A stretch of 64,000 nucleotides of DNA. Source: CAZGOM01 sp964527265 (lineage in GTDB: Bacteria > Planctomycetota > Phycisphaerae > Phycisphaerales > Phycisphaeraceae). A program made the position numbers and the translations under genes. The notes beneath the pieces were generated by a model. That model had not been told where the DNA came from. It made no database searches and saw only the letters and a list, made by a program, of their open reading frames with translations. The first letter of the stretch is position 1. Every line of letters starts with the position of its first letter. Where the stretch lies: NCBI GenBank assembly GCA_964527265.1, contig CAZGOM010000003.1, forward strand, positions 22,144 to 86,143, in the 5' to 3' direction. Of this stretch, positions 1 through 8,067 are shown piece after piece.

Positions 1-646
1 TGCTGTCGAGGTTACCGGTGGGCTCATCAGCAAGGATGATGGCCGGGTCGTTGGCGAAGCTGCGAGCAATGGCGACGCGTTGCTGTTGGCCGCCGGAGAG
101 CTGTTCAGGACGATTATGGAGACGGCCCTGAAGCCCCACGGCCAAGAGAAGTTCCTCGGCCTTTTTGGCTGCTTTATCCATGGGCATGCCGCCAAGCCAC
201 ATGGGCATGGCGACGTTTTCCATGGCTGTGAAGACTGGGATGAGGTTGTAGGACTGGAAGATGTAACCGACACATTTGTTGCGAAGGCGGGCCTGCAGTT
301 CGCGGGAGAGGGTTTTCATCTGGACACCCTGGACCCAGACTTGGCCTTCGGTGGGCATATCCAGCCCGCCGACCATGTTGAAGAGCGTGCTTTTGCCTGA
401 GCCGGAGGGGCCAACGATGGAGAGGTATTCACCCGCGTAAATATCGAGGTCGATGCCGTTTAAGGCGCGCACAACGTGACCGCCTGCGCGATATTCACGG
501 GTGACGCCTTTGACGGACACGATGACCCGCTTGCCCTGAGCGTAGTCCCGGTGCGACTCGGGGGGCACAAAGGGGACGTAATTGTCGCCTTTTTTCTGAT
601 TTTCAACCTTGGATTCAGTTACCACCAGGGGACTCCGAGCTGCCAT
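1..646 (-). CDS. ABC transporter ATP-binding protein, LolD/MacB type (3' part outside window)
   Basis: The reverse strand reads an ABC ATPase from an ATG at 646 to the window edge, about 215 residues. After a hydrophilic N-terminal extension of roughly 35 residues it shows Walker A (GPSGSGKST), a Q-loop (IFQSYNLIP), the signature LSGGQQQRVAIARS and Walker B (AIILADEPTGNLDS). The signature and the ADEPTGNLDS ending are typical of the LolD/MacB/FtsE branch, which powers lipoprotein release or macrolide/peptide export together with FtsX-like permeases. The gene is truncated by the window boundary after the D-loop, so the H-loop and any downstream permease are not visible. Substrate cannot be deduced. 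Confidence 0.93.
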   Translation of the reverse strand, partial: MAARSPLVVTESKVENQKKGDNYVPFVPPESHRDYAQGKRVIVSVKGVTREYRAGGHVVRALNGIDLDIYAGEYLSIVGPSGSGKSTLFNMVGGLDMPTEGQVWVQGVQMKTLSRELQARLRNKCVGYIFQSYNLIPVFTAMENVAMPMWLGGMPMDKAAKKAEELLLAVGLQGRLHNRPEQLSGGQQQRVAIARSFANDPAIILADEPTGNLDS

Positions 647-1040
647 GAGAATGCATTGACGCAACTTGGACGCAACAAACGCGGCGCGGTTCACGGGCCG
701 TTGACAGAAGCCGTGCAATATACAGAGATTTAGCAATCATGCCAAAAGGCTGGACTGGAAGGTGAATGAGGATGGGTACGTGCATAAATGACATAACAAT
801 GTGACGCACGTCAGGAGTGTTGGTTCCCGAGACTCTATTCAAATAATGGAGATGACCCTTTAAATATTTGCCGCCGCGGGAACGGACGAGAACTTGAGTG
901 CTCGACAGATACCGGGGGCTGACCTTAATAGATACGCTTGAAACGAGTTGAAAAGTAGAAGGGATCTCAGCCTTGTCAATGGGCGGCAAAAACCCTACCC
1001 TTCCCGGACTGACATTTCGCACCTCACGGAGCACGCCTTC
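647..1040. other. intergenic region between divergent genes
   Basis: This 394-base gap separates the reverse-strand ABC ATPase from the forward-strand hydrolase, so it should hold both promoters. I see no convincing -35/-10 pair, no hairpin terminator and no reading frame that looks coding. Reverse-strand frames crossing it run into the hydrolase gene and have no recognisable protein features. Confidence 0.5.
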
Positions 1041-2942
1041 ATGTCCCGATACAACGCGATTCACCGCTCCTTGTTTCTGGTTGCATCCTCTGCGCTGATT
1101 GCCACGCATGCAATGGCGCAAACGCCCAAGCCCGGCGCGCCAAAGCCCTCGCCGATCCCGACGATCCCCAGCGCGCCACAGGCACCGAAGTTTGACCTGC
1201 CCACACCGGCAACACCGCCTCCCGGCCAGGCGGAAACAGCAAGCATGGCGCGAGAAATGCTGGTGATGTCGCAGGAGCCGGTGCAACTCTTCGATTTTGA
1301 CGAGATCCGAAACACTCCGCTGGACGCCAAGACCCTCAAGACAGAAGAGAAAGACGGAGTGATCGTTGAGCATCTTCAATTCACCTCACGCACCGTCAAC
1401 GGCAAGCCAGAGGTGATGCAAGGCCTGATGGCTTATCCCAAAGGCGCCAAGAAACTGCCCGCTGTATTCTGGAGCCAGAGCGGCATGGCGCCAGCAGGTG
1501 AGTATTTCCCCATCCTGTTTGCGAAGAAGGGTTATGTATGCCTGAACATCACCCTCGACCACAAACTGCGAAACTCCTGGGCTGCCTTTGACACATTCAT
1601 GCCCAATGATGCAAATCTGACGCTGCTTGCCCGCGACCAGATGCGCGGGATCACGTTGCTGACGCAGCGCCCCGAAGTGGATCCCAACGTCATCGGCGTG
1701 GGCGGCGCTTCATACGGCGGCTTTTTCGCCAATGTACTGGCGGCCAATGATCCACGCGTCAAAGCCGGCTTCTCCTATTTCGCGGGAGCGAACCATTCAC
1801 TGGGCACCAACCTGCCGCAATTCACGGCATTGAAAACGCGGGAAGACATAGAAATCTGGAACTCAACCATCGACCCAGCCGCGAAGCTCTCAAAGCTGAA
1901 GATTCCCTTCCTGTGGGCGGTGGCGTTTGACGACCACTGGTTCCACTTCCCGGCGGCGACGCGGGCATATGCGGATTCTCCGGCGGGGGCGGAAAAACGG
2001 CTGATCGTGGCGGGAAACTGGAAGCATGGGTTTTCCGAGCCGATCGATAACCAGCTCAACAACTTCCTGGATACTGCACTGACCAAGACCGCGCCCCCCT
2101 ACCTTGATCCGGGTACGCTCACGGTGAAAGCCAATGCCGAAGGCCGGCTGGCGGTTTCGTTCACCGTGGCAGGATCCCGGCCCATTAAACGGGCCGAGAT
2201 TCTGGTGAGCCCGGGCAAAGCGATCAACTGGATCGGCTGGTCGTTGCGTGCGAGCACAAATGTGCCAGCCGCCGTGTCGGGAGCCAATGTCACCGCAACA
2301 GTGCCGATTCCCTCGTTTGGCACGCAGTATGTGCTGGTGGGACAGGTATACGACGACCAGGGCAACATGACTTCCACGGCACCGGTGATATTCACCTTTC
2401 CCCTGCCGGACCGTTCCAAGAAAGCACCGGACCCGACTTGGACATTCAATACCTTCGCGATTGATGATTTCAGCGCCCAATCCGTCGAGTTTTTCACGCG
2501 GCTGGGGTACACGGTGCCGGGTGTGAGCGATGCTGCTGTCAAGGCAGGGGAGACCCCCAGCCTGCGATTTGATAAGGGCGGCGCACATGTGATGCCGCCG
2601 CTCTATAACGTCCCGGGCGCGTCACACACCCTTTCTCTTTGGCTCAAGTCCGAAAAACCGCAGATGGTGGAGGTGGTGATGCGTCCATTGCCGCCGCAAA
2701 ACTGGCAGTCAGAAGGCGTGCGGAGCCAGATTCTGGACCGCGAACTGGTGAAGAAGTACAACCCCAAGCCTGCTGAAATCGTGTTCAAGGCCGAGACGAC
2801 GGCAGACTTCAAGGAATTCGTCTTTAAGGTGCCGGGGGACAACTGGCCTGTTGAGGGCTATGAACTGGTCCTGAGAACACCGGAGAAGACGGGCGAAAAG
2901 TATTGGCTGGACAAAGTGAAGTTCCAACCAGTGTGGGAGTGA
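1041..2942 (+). CDS. secreted alpha/beta-hydrolase
   Basis: A 633-residue protein. The ATG at 1041 is chosen because it starts a good signal peptide (MSRYN..., hydrophobic LFLVASSALIATHAMA, cleavage near AMA-QT), followed by a Pro-rich linker; the open frame extends 93 bases further upstream without such features. An alpha/beta-hydrolase core shows the nucleophile elbow GASYGG (Ser about 224), a candidate acid in FDDHWF (Asp about 297) and a candidate His in WKHGFSE (about 329). About 300 more residues follow and look like beta-rich accessory domains. It resembles dienelactone-hydrolase/S9-type exported esterases or peptidases, but the substrate is unknown. It converges with the next gene, with one base between stops. 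Confidence 0.85.
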   Translation: MSRYNAIHRSLFLVASSALIATHAMAQTPKPGAPKPSPIPTIPSAPQAPKFDLPTPATPPPGQAETASMAREMLVMSQEPVQLFDFDEIRNTPLDAKTLKTEEKDGVIVEHLQFTSRTVNGKPEVMQGLMAYPKGAKKLPAVFWSQSGMAPAGEYFPILFAKKGYVCLNITLDHKLRNSWAAFDTFMPNDANLTLLARDQMRGITLLTQRPEVDPNVIGVGGASYGGFFANVLAANDPRVKAGFSYFAGANHSLGTNLPQFTALKTREDIEIWNSTIDPAAKLSKLKIPFLWAVAFDDHWFHFPAATRAYADSPAGAEKRLIVAGNWKHGFSEPIDNQLNNFLDTALTKTAPPYLDPGTLTVKANAEGRLAVSFTVAGSRPIKRAEILVSPGKAINWIGWSLRASTNVPAAVSGANVTATVPIPSFGTQYVLVGQVYDDQGNMTSTAPVIFTFPLPDRSKKAPDPTWTFNTFAIDDFSAQSVEFFTRLGYTVPGVSDAAVKAGETPSLRFDKGGAHVMPPLYNVPGASHTLSLWLKSEKPQMVEVVMRPLPPQNWQSEGVRSQILDRELVKKYNPKPAEIVFKAETTADFKEFVFKVPGDNWPVEGYELVLRTPEKTGEKYWLDKVKFQPVWE

Positions 2943-2943
2943 G

Positions 2944-4188
2944 TCAGGGTTGTGAATCAGACGGAGGCTCTGGCCGTTTTCGCAGGTAGAGCCACCCCCC
3001 GACCGCGACGGCCCAGGCAGCGAGGCCCAGGAGGGCCAGAGTGCCGACAACACCCGACATGCCGAGGGATTGAAGGATGTGGGTGGTGAGACCGCCAGCG
3101 CCTTTGCCTGCGCGGTAGCCCAGGCCGTCAATCCATTCTTTGGCGCGGTAACGCGCATCAAACGGAAGCGGGATGTAGAGGACTTCCTTGGCGGCTTTAA
3201 AGAGGGAATAGTCGACGGTTTTAAAGAACATATAAGCTGCGGCAATGGACATGAATCCGGGGTTGGCAAGGCTGAAAAGAAACAGGGCCAGATTGGTGAG
3301 GGGGATGGCGATGTGTATCAAGCCGACAGGCATAAGACGCATAAGAATCGGTACGGCAAATAGTTGAAGCAATGCGGCCGCGGCATTAAGCCAACCAAAA
3401 AAAGACATGGAAGCCTGGTTTTGGGCTTTGGTGTCGGGGTAAGTCAAGTCCAGCCCATGCTGGAGTGAGACTTCAAGCATGGCTGCGTACCACTGGGTGG
3501 CTCCAACGACGATGAGCAGGACGATCAGGATCGGATGGGTGAGGAATTCTGAAATTCCCAAGGGGATTTTTTTTCGTCCGTTGTCCTGGATCGGGTCTGC
3601 CGGCTGAGGCACACCACTCATTTTGAAAGCCAGATCGAAAAAGAAAACAGTCGGAATTAGAGCGGCGACAGCCAGGAGCGGGAGTTGCCAGGTGGTGAAT
3701 GCGGCCGTCAATGTGCCTGAAATCTGACCGACGAAGAAGGCGCCAAGCGAGGCGACCGCACATATCGGGCCATAAAGCTTAGCGGCTTCGTCGCGAGTGA
3801 GACGGCTGTTGAGAAACGACCAGAGTTGCTCCAGAAGCAAAACGATGTAGACCTCACGCACAAGGTAAAACGGGGCGGAAAGCCGCTTGAAACCCATCCC
3901 CACGCCAAGAACGCAAAACGAAATGGCCGCGCCCGCGGCGAGGCAGGAAACGAGCATGGTCCAGCGGGGCCCAAGGCGGGTGAGGACTGCGTTGTAGCCC
4001 CAGAGGGTGAGGGCGACGGCCAGGGGCCCCAAGGCCAGCACCCAGGGGATGTTCTGGCGTCCAAAAGTTTCCTTGAATAAGGTGTTTGAGGGGGTGCGGA
4101 CACATTCATACCCCCCCACCACGAAGATGGCTCCCAGCGCCATAAACGCCGCCCCATACCAGGATGAACTGCGAACATTGGCAAACAC
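2944..4188 (-). CDS. Npt1/Npt2-type nucleotide translocase homologue (ATP/ADP carrier family, MFS fold)
   Basis: A polytopic membrane protein of 414 residues with about 12 hydrophobic segments. The C-terminal half carries the family hallmark FKAAKEVLYIPL and DARYRAKEWIDGLGYR, typical of the ATP/ADP-translocase (Npt) family first known from Rickettsia, Chlamydia and plastids. Free-living planctomycetes and other bacteria also carry members, whose substrates are mostly untested. I prefer the GTG at 4188, which has an AAGGTGG ribosome site seven bases upstream; a TTG at 4230 would add 14 residues. The gene is divergent from the chemoreceptor and converges on the hydrolase. Whether it exchanges nucleotides cannot be judged from sequence. 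Confidence 0.82.
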   Translation of the reverse strand: MFANVRSSSWYGAAFMALGAIFVVGGYECVRTPSNTLFKETFGRQNIPWVLALGPLAVALTLWGYNAVLTRLGPRWTMLVSCLAAGAAISFCVLGVGMGFKRLSAPFYLVREVYIVLLLEQLWSFLNSRLTRDEAAKLYGPICAVASLGAFFVGQISGTLTAAFTTWQLPLLAVAALIPTVFFFDLAFKMSGVPQPADPIQDNGRKKIPLGISEFLTHPILIVLLIVVGATQWYAAMLEVSLQHGLDLTYPDTKAQNQASMSFFGWLNAAAALLQLFAVPILMRLMPVGLIHIAIPLTNLALFLFSLANPGFMSIAAAYMFFKTVDYSLFKAAKEVLYIPLPFDARYRAKEWIDGLGYRAGKGAGGLTTHILQSLGMSGVVGTLALLGLAAWAVAVGGWLYLRKRPEPPSDSQP

Positions 4189-4330
4189 GGGTGGACCACC
4201 TTGGGCCGGTTTACAGGGACGGACTAACAACTCAAACGCCGACAGTGTATTCTGGTACGGGTGGCAGCGCCCCTTAGCGGGGGCGTCATTTTCACTCGAA
4301 TCCCAACTCTATCACTTCGGGCAACAACGC

Positions 4331-6748
4331 ATGTTCAGGAAGCTCAGCGGTTTGCTTACCCTCCAGCGTAAGATCGTGGCCCTCGGCCTGATTGCGGCGC
4401 TTGTTCCGTCGGTGGTGCTGCTGGTGGTTGTGGGGCTGGGCCTGCGCACCACTTACACCAACATGGAGAAGGACCTGGCCAAGATGGCCAGGGCGGACGC
4501 GACCAAGGCGGCGTACAACGTGTGGCTGATGGTGAAAAACCAGGATGAGAACAGCCGCGCACAGGTGCAGATGCAGTTAAACGTGGCCAATTCGCTGCAA
4601 GCGAAGCTCGGCGAATGGTCTCTGGGTGAGCCGGTGACGTGGACTGCGACGAATCAATCCACATTGGCGACGATACAGGTGTCGGTGCCGAAGATGCTTC
4701 TGGGAGGAAAGTGGCTGGGACAGGTCAAAGATGCCACGAAACCCGTTGCGCTGGTGGATGAAGTGAAAGAGGTGGTGGGTGCGTACTGCACCATTTTCAT
4801 TCGTATGAATGAACAGGGGGACATGCTGCGCGTGGCCACCAACGTTCCGGGGCTGGAAGGGCGTGCCATCGGCACATACATCCCGGCGGTGAACGCGGAC
4901 GGCAAAGTGAATCCTGTAATCGCCAAGTTGAAGACGGGCGAGACGTTTATCGGTCGCGCGAAGGTGGTAAATGACTGGCACATGTCAGGGTATGAACCGC
5001 TCAAGGATGAGAAGGGGTATGTTTTCGGCGCGCTGTTTGTGGGGACGCCGTTCACGCAGATGGAATCTTTGCGGGAGAGCGTGCAGAGCACGGAAGTGGA
5101 ATCGACGCCGCGCGTGTATGTGATGGGCACGGAGGGGGAGAGCAAGGGGAAATTATGGATCACGCCGCGCAATCAATCCGGCATCAACTCCTTGTGGGAT
5201 GTTCGCGACACGGGTGGCAAGTATGTCATTCAGGAAATCATCGGACAGGTCCCCAACTTCACCCCGGGCAAGCCTGAGATCCGCGAGTTTGTCCTTCAGC
5301 CGGATACGCAGATTCCACGCGGATCGAGGTTTCAAGGATTGGTCGAACGGTTTGTGCAGTGGATTTTCGGGGATACCGGCGGGCAGACGCAGGATGACGG
5401 ACGGCATATCGCCGCCGTGATTTACTACCCGCAATGGGATTGGGTTATTTTTGCGCAGGCCAAAGCGGTCGACTACATCAAGATCACTGACGTGGTCTCC
5501 ATCGAGTTTCATCAAACCTACCGCATCGTGCTGGCATGGTGCATTTTTCTGTTTCTGCTGACATTCCTGGCCTCCATGTTCATCGGTAGGCGAATCAGCC
5601 GCCCCATCGAGCAGGCGACGCTTATCGCCAATCAGATTGCTTCCGGCAGGATCGGCAATGCCGTGCGCGAGTGCAAACAGATCGGCCTGACGGGCAAGGA
5701 ACTAGGCAATATCCAAGTGCGTGACGCCAGTGAAGCGGCGCAATTGCTCATTGGATGGGACCTGGGACAGGACGCATCCACCGGTGATGAGGCGATCCGG
5801 CTGCGTGAAACGACCGGCCTGATGGCCTATGAACTGCACAACCTGATTTCGCGTGTGCTGGGGTCGGTGGAACAGCTTGCCCTCACATCCCAGAAACTGG
5901 CGCTGACCACCAGCCACCAGCGTGAAACGTCCGCCATGCTCTCAAGTTCGATCAAGGAGGTTAACTCCGCGGTCAAGCAGATTCAGTCCACCAGCCAGGG
6001 CGTGCTGGAGACCATTGGAGAACTCAATACGGTTTCATCGCAGGCGACAGGGTTGGCGAATGCCGGCCACGCGAGCCTGACGGGCATGGAATCCACCATG
6101 CGCGATGTGGATAAAGCGACGCTGAACGTGTCGTCGCGTCTTGCCGTGATCAGCCAGAAGACTGATGACATCAACCTGGTGGTGACCACCATTGGGAAAG
6201 TGGCGGAGCAGACCAACCTCCTGTCGGTGAACGCGGCGATCGAAGCAGAAAAAGCCGGGGAATACGGCATGGGGTTCCTCGTGGTTGCGCGTGAAATCAG
6301 GCGCATGGCCGACCAGACTGCATCGGCGACGGGAGAGATCGAACAAATTGTGCGGCAGGTGCAGTCGGCTGTGTCGGCAGGCGTGATGGAAATGGACCGT
6401 TTCACGGCACAGGTGAATCGCGGCGTGGGCGACATCCGCAAACTCTCAGGCCAACTGGCGCAGATTCTGGATGGCGTGCGCCAGATCACGCAACAGTTTG
6501 AAACCCTGACACAGGCCATTGAAAGCCAGAAGCGGGACGTCAACCGGATTGTCGAATCCATGGCGCAGCTTTCGCACACAAGCACGGCATCGGATGAATC
6601 GACTGAAGCACTGACGACCGCGTCTGCACGACTTTCGGATGCGACCAACCGTCTGCAAGCGGAAACCAGCCGGTTTGAAGTGGACCCGAAATTGGCTGGA
6701 GAATCCATGGACCTTCACAACAAGGCGGAAACCCCACAGCAGAGTTGA
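4331..6748 (+). CDS. methyl-accepting chemotaxis protein with periplasmic Cache sensor
   Basis: An 805-residue receptor starting at the ATG 4331 (the longer open frame lacks any membrane anchor). Order: cytoplasmic N-tip, TM1 (IVALGLIAALVPSVVLLVVV), a large periplasmic region of about 350 residues of the double-Cache type, TM2 (about residues 398-418), a HAMP-like linker (GRRISRPIEQATLIANQIA) and a long helical signalling domain. The hairpin tip reads EQTNLLSVNAAIEAEKAGEYG, with IEAEKAGEYG in place of the classical IEAARAGE. That variant is seen in WspA-like receptors of alternative-function chemosensory systems. No che genes lie nearby. The ligand is unknown. Confidence 0.92.
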   Translation: MFRKLSGLLTLQRKIVALGLIAALVPSVVLLVVVGLGLRTTYTNMEKDLAKMARADATKAAYNVWLMVKNQDENSRAQVQMQLNVANSLQAKLGEWSLGEPVTWTATNQSTLATIQVSVPKMLLGGKWLGQVKDATKPVALVDEVKEVVGAYCTIFIRMNEQGDMLRVATNVPGLEGRAIGTYIPAVNADGKVNPVIAKLKTGETFIGRAKVVNDWHMSGYEPLKDEKGYVFGALFVGTPFTQMESLRESVQSTEVESTPRVYVMGTEGESKGKLWITPRNQSGINSLWDVRDTGGKYVIQEIIGQVPNFTPGKPEIREFVLQPDTQIPRGSRFQGLVERFVQWIFGDTGGQTQDDGRHIAAVIYYPQWDWVIFAQAKAVDYIKITDVVSIEFHQTYRIVLAWCIFLFLLTFLASMFIGRRISRPIEQATLIANQIASGRIGNAVRECKQIGLTGKELGNIQVRDASEAAQLLIGWDLGQDASTGDEAIRLRETTGLMAYELHNLISRVLGSVEQLALTSQKLALTTSHQRETSAMLSSSIKEVNSAVKQIQSTSQGVLETIGELNTVSSQATGLANAGHASLTGMESTMRDVDKATLNVSSRLAVISQKTDDINLVVTTIGKVAEQTNLLSVNAAIEAEKAGEYGMGFLVVAREIRRMADQTASATGEIEQIVRQVQSAVSAGVMEMDRFTAQVNRGVGDIRKLSGQLAQILDGVRQITQQFETLTQAIESQKRDVNRIVESMAQLSHTSTASDESTEALTTASARLSDATNRLQAETSRFEVDPKLAGESMDLHNKAETPQQS

Positions 6749-6828
6749 CAAGCGCCCATCGATATTAAACAATATATCCGGATATACGGATGTAACGATT
6801 TACCAAGACACAAGCAGGCTGAGTCAAC

Positions 6829-7749
6829 ATGCATATTCAGGACATCTTCGCCAAGTCGAGCGCGACTTACTCTTTTGAGTTTTTCCCGCCTAAAACGCCC
6901 GAGTCATCAGAATTGTTGTACGAGGCGATCCGGGAACTGGAACCGCTTAAGCCGTCCTTCGTAAGCGTGACTTACGGCGCGGGCGGCACGACGCGTGAAC
7001 TGACACATAATCTGGTGATGCGGATCAAGACGCAGTCGACGCTGGACCCGATTCCGCACTTGACATGCGTGTGCCATCAGGAGGATGAGGTCAAGCAGAT
7101 TCTGGAGGCTTATGCGCAGGCGAATGTGTCCAACATCCTGGCGCTGGGGGGTGATCCGCCGCGCGAGAAGCTCAACTATGACCGCGCAAATGATGCCTTC
7201 AAGCACGCCGCGCAACTGGTGGCGTTCATCAAGAAATTCAACGATACGGGGCATCACCGCGACAAGCGTGGTTTTGGCATCGGCGTGGCGGGATTCCCCG
7301 AGGGGCACCCGGGCACGCCCAACCGTTTGCTCGAAATGGATTATCTGAAGGCAAAGGTCGATGCCGGAGCGGATTACATCTGCACACAGTTGTTTTTCGA
7401 CAATCGGGATTTTTACGATTTCCGTGAGCGGTGCGACCTGGCGGGAATCAAAGTGCCGATCATTGCGGGAATCATGCCGATCACATCATCGACGGGCTTA
7501 AGGCGGATGGCGGAGTTATCAGCGGGTTCCCGCTTTCCCGCGGGGCTGCTGAAGGCGATTGCGCGTGCGGGAGATAACCAGAACCTGGTCAAGCGCGTGG
7601 GCGTGCACTGGGCGACGGAGCAATGCCGGGACTTGATCGACAACAAGGTGGCGGGCATTCACTTCTACACGCTCAACCGTTCGGACGCGACACGGCAGAT
7701 TTACGAGAGCCTGGGCGTGGAAGACAGCCTGGGGCTCAATAAGAAGTAA
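6829..7749 (+). CDS. metF: methylenetetrahydrofolate reductase
   Basis: A 306-residue FAD-dependent TIM-barrel enzyme that reduces 5,10-methylene-THF to 5-methyl-THF for methionine synthesis. The N-terminal YSFEFFPPKTPES contains the family's catalytic Glu region. Further conserved stretches are VSVTYGAGG, LTCVCHQ, ILALGGDPP, GVAGFPEGHP and CTQLFFDN. The length matches bacterial MetF. It starts at the ATG 6829, 80 bases after the chemoreceptor, so it could be cotranscribed, but there is no functional link. No SAM riboswitch is evident in the short leader. Confidence 0.97.
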   Translation: MHIQDIFAKSSATYSFEFFPPKTPESSELLYEAIRELEPLKPSFVSVTYGAGGTTRELTHNLVMRIKTQSTLDPIPHLTCVCHQEDEVKQILEAYAQANVSNILALGGDPPREKLNYDRANDAFKHAAQLVAFIKKFNDTGHHRDKRGFGIGVAGFPEGHPGTPNRLLEMDYLKAKVDAGADYICTQLFFDNRDFYDFRERCDLAGIKVPIIAGIMPITSSTGLRRMAELSAGSRFPAGLLKAIARAGDNQNLVKRVGVHWATEQCRDLIDNKVAGIHFYTLNRSDATRQIYESLGVEDSLGLNKK

Positions 7750-8067
7750 ATGCGCGAGGGGAAATCCTGAAGCACATGCGCCCGGGTTATCGCGGTACCG
7801 GTTTACCGGGGGGCTTCGCGTACGCAAATGTCATCATGAGATCGAGGCTCTTTTAAGGCCTTCATACTCACCTTGCCCTGAATGCTGGACACGCGACAAC
7901 CCGATATCCCGACACCCCGAGGGCGCAGACCAGCGAAGCTCAGGCAAACCTCGCCCACGACACCCCTTCTCCTTCTGTGCTACATTGATTCCACCGCCCG
8001 GTTCGCCCGGCCCGACCCGGTGCAAGATCCTGCGACTACACAGCCGAGACAGTGAGCACAATCCGCA
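7750..8067. other. intergenic region upstream of the PSP1 gene
   Basis: A 318-base gap between metF and the PSP1-domain gene, both on the forward strand. It is GC-rich and contains some short complementary stretches (for example around 7790-7822), but no hairpin followed by a T-run and no clear promoter. I see no coding potential. Confidence 0.4.

Noticed and set aside
615..1379. 254-codon reverse frame in the first intergenic region
   Set aside because: Overlaps the signal-peptide start of the hydrolase and has no protein features.
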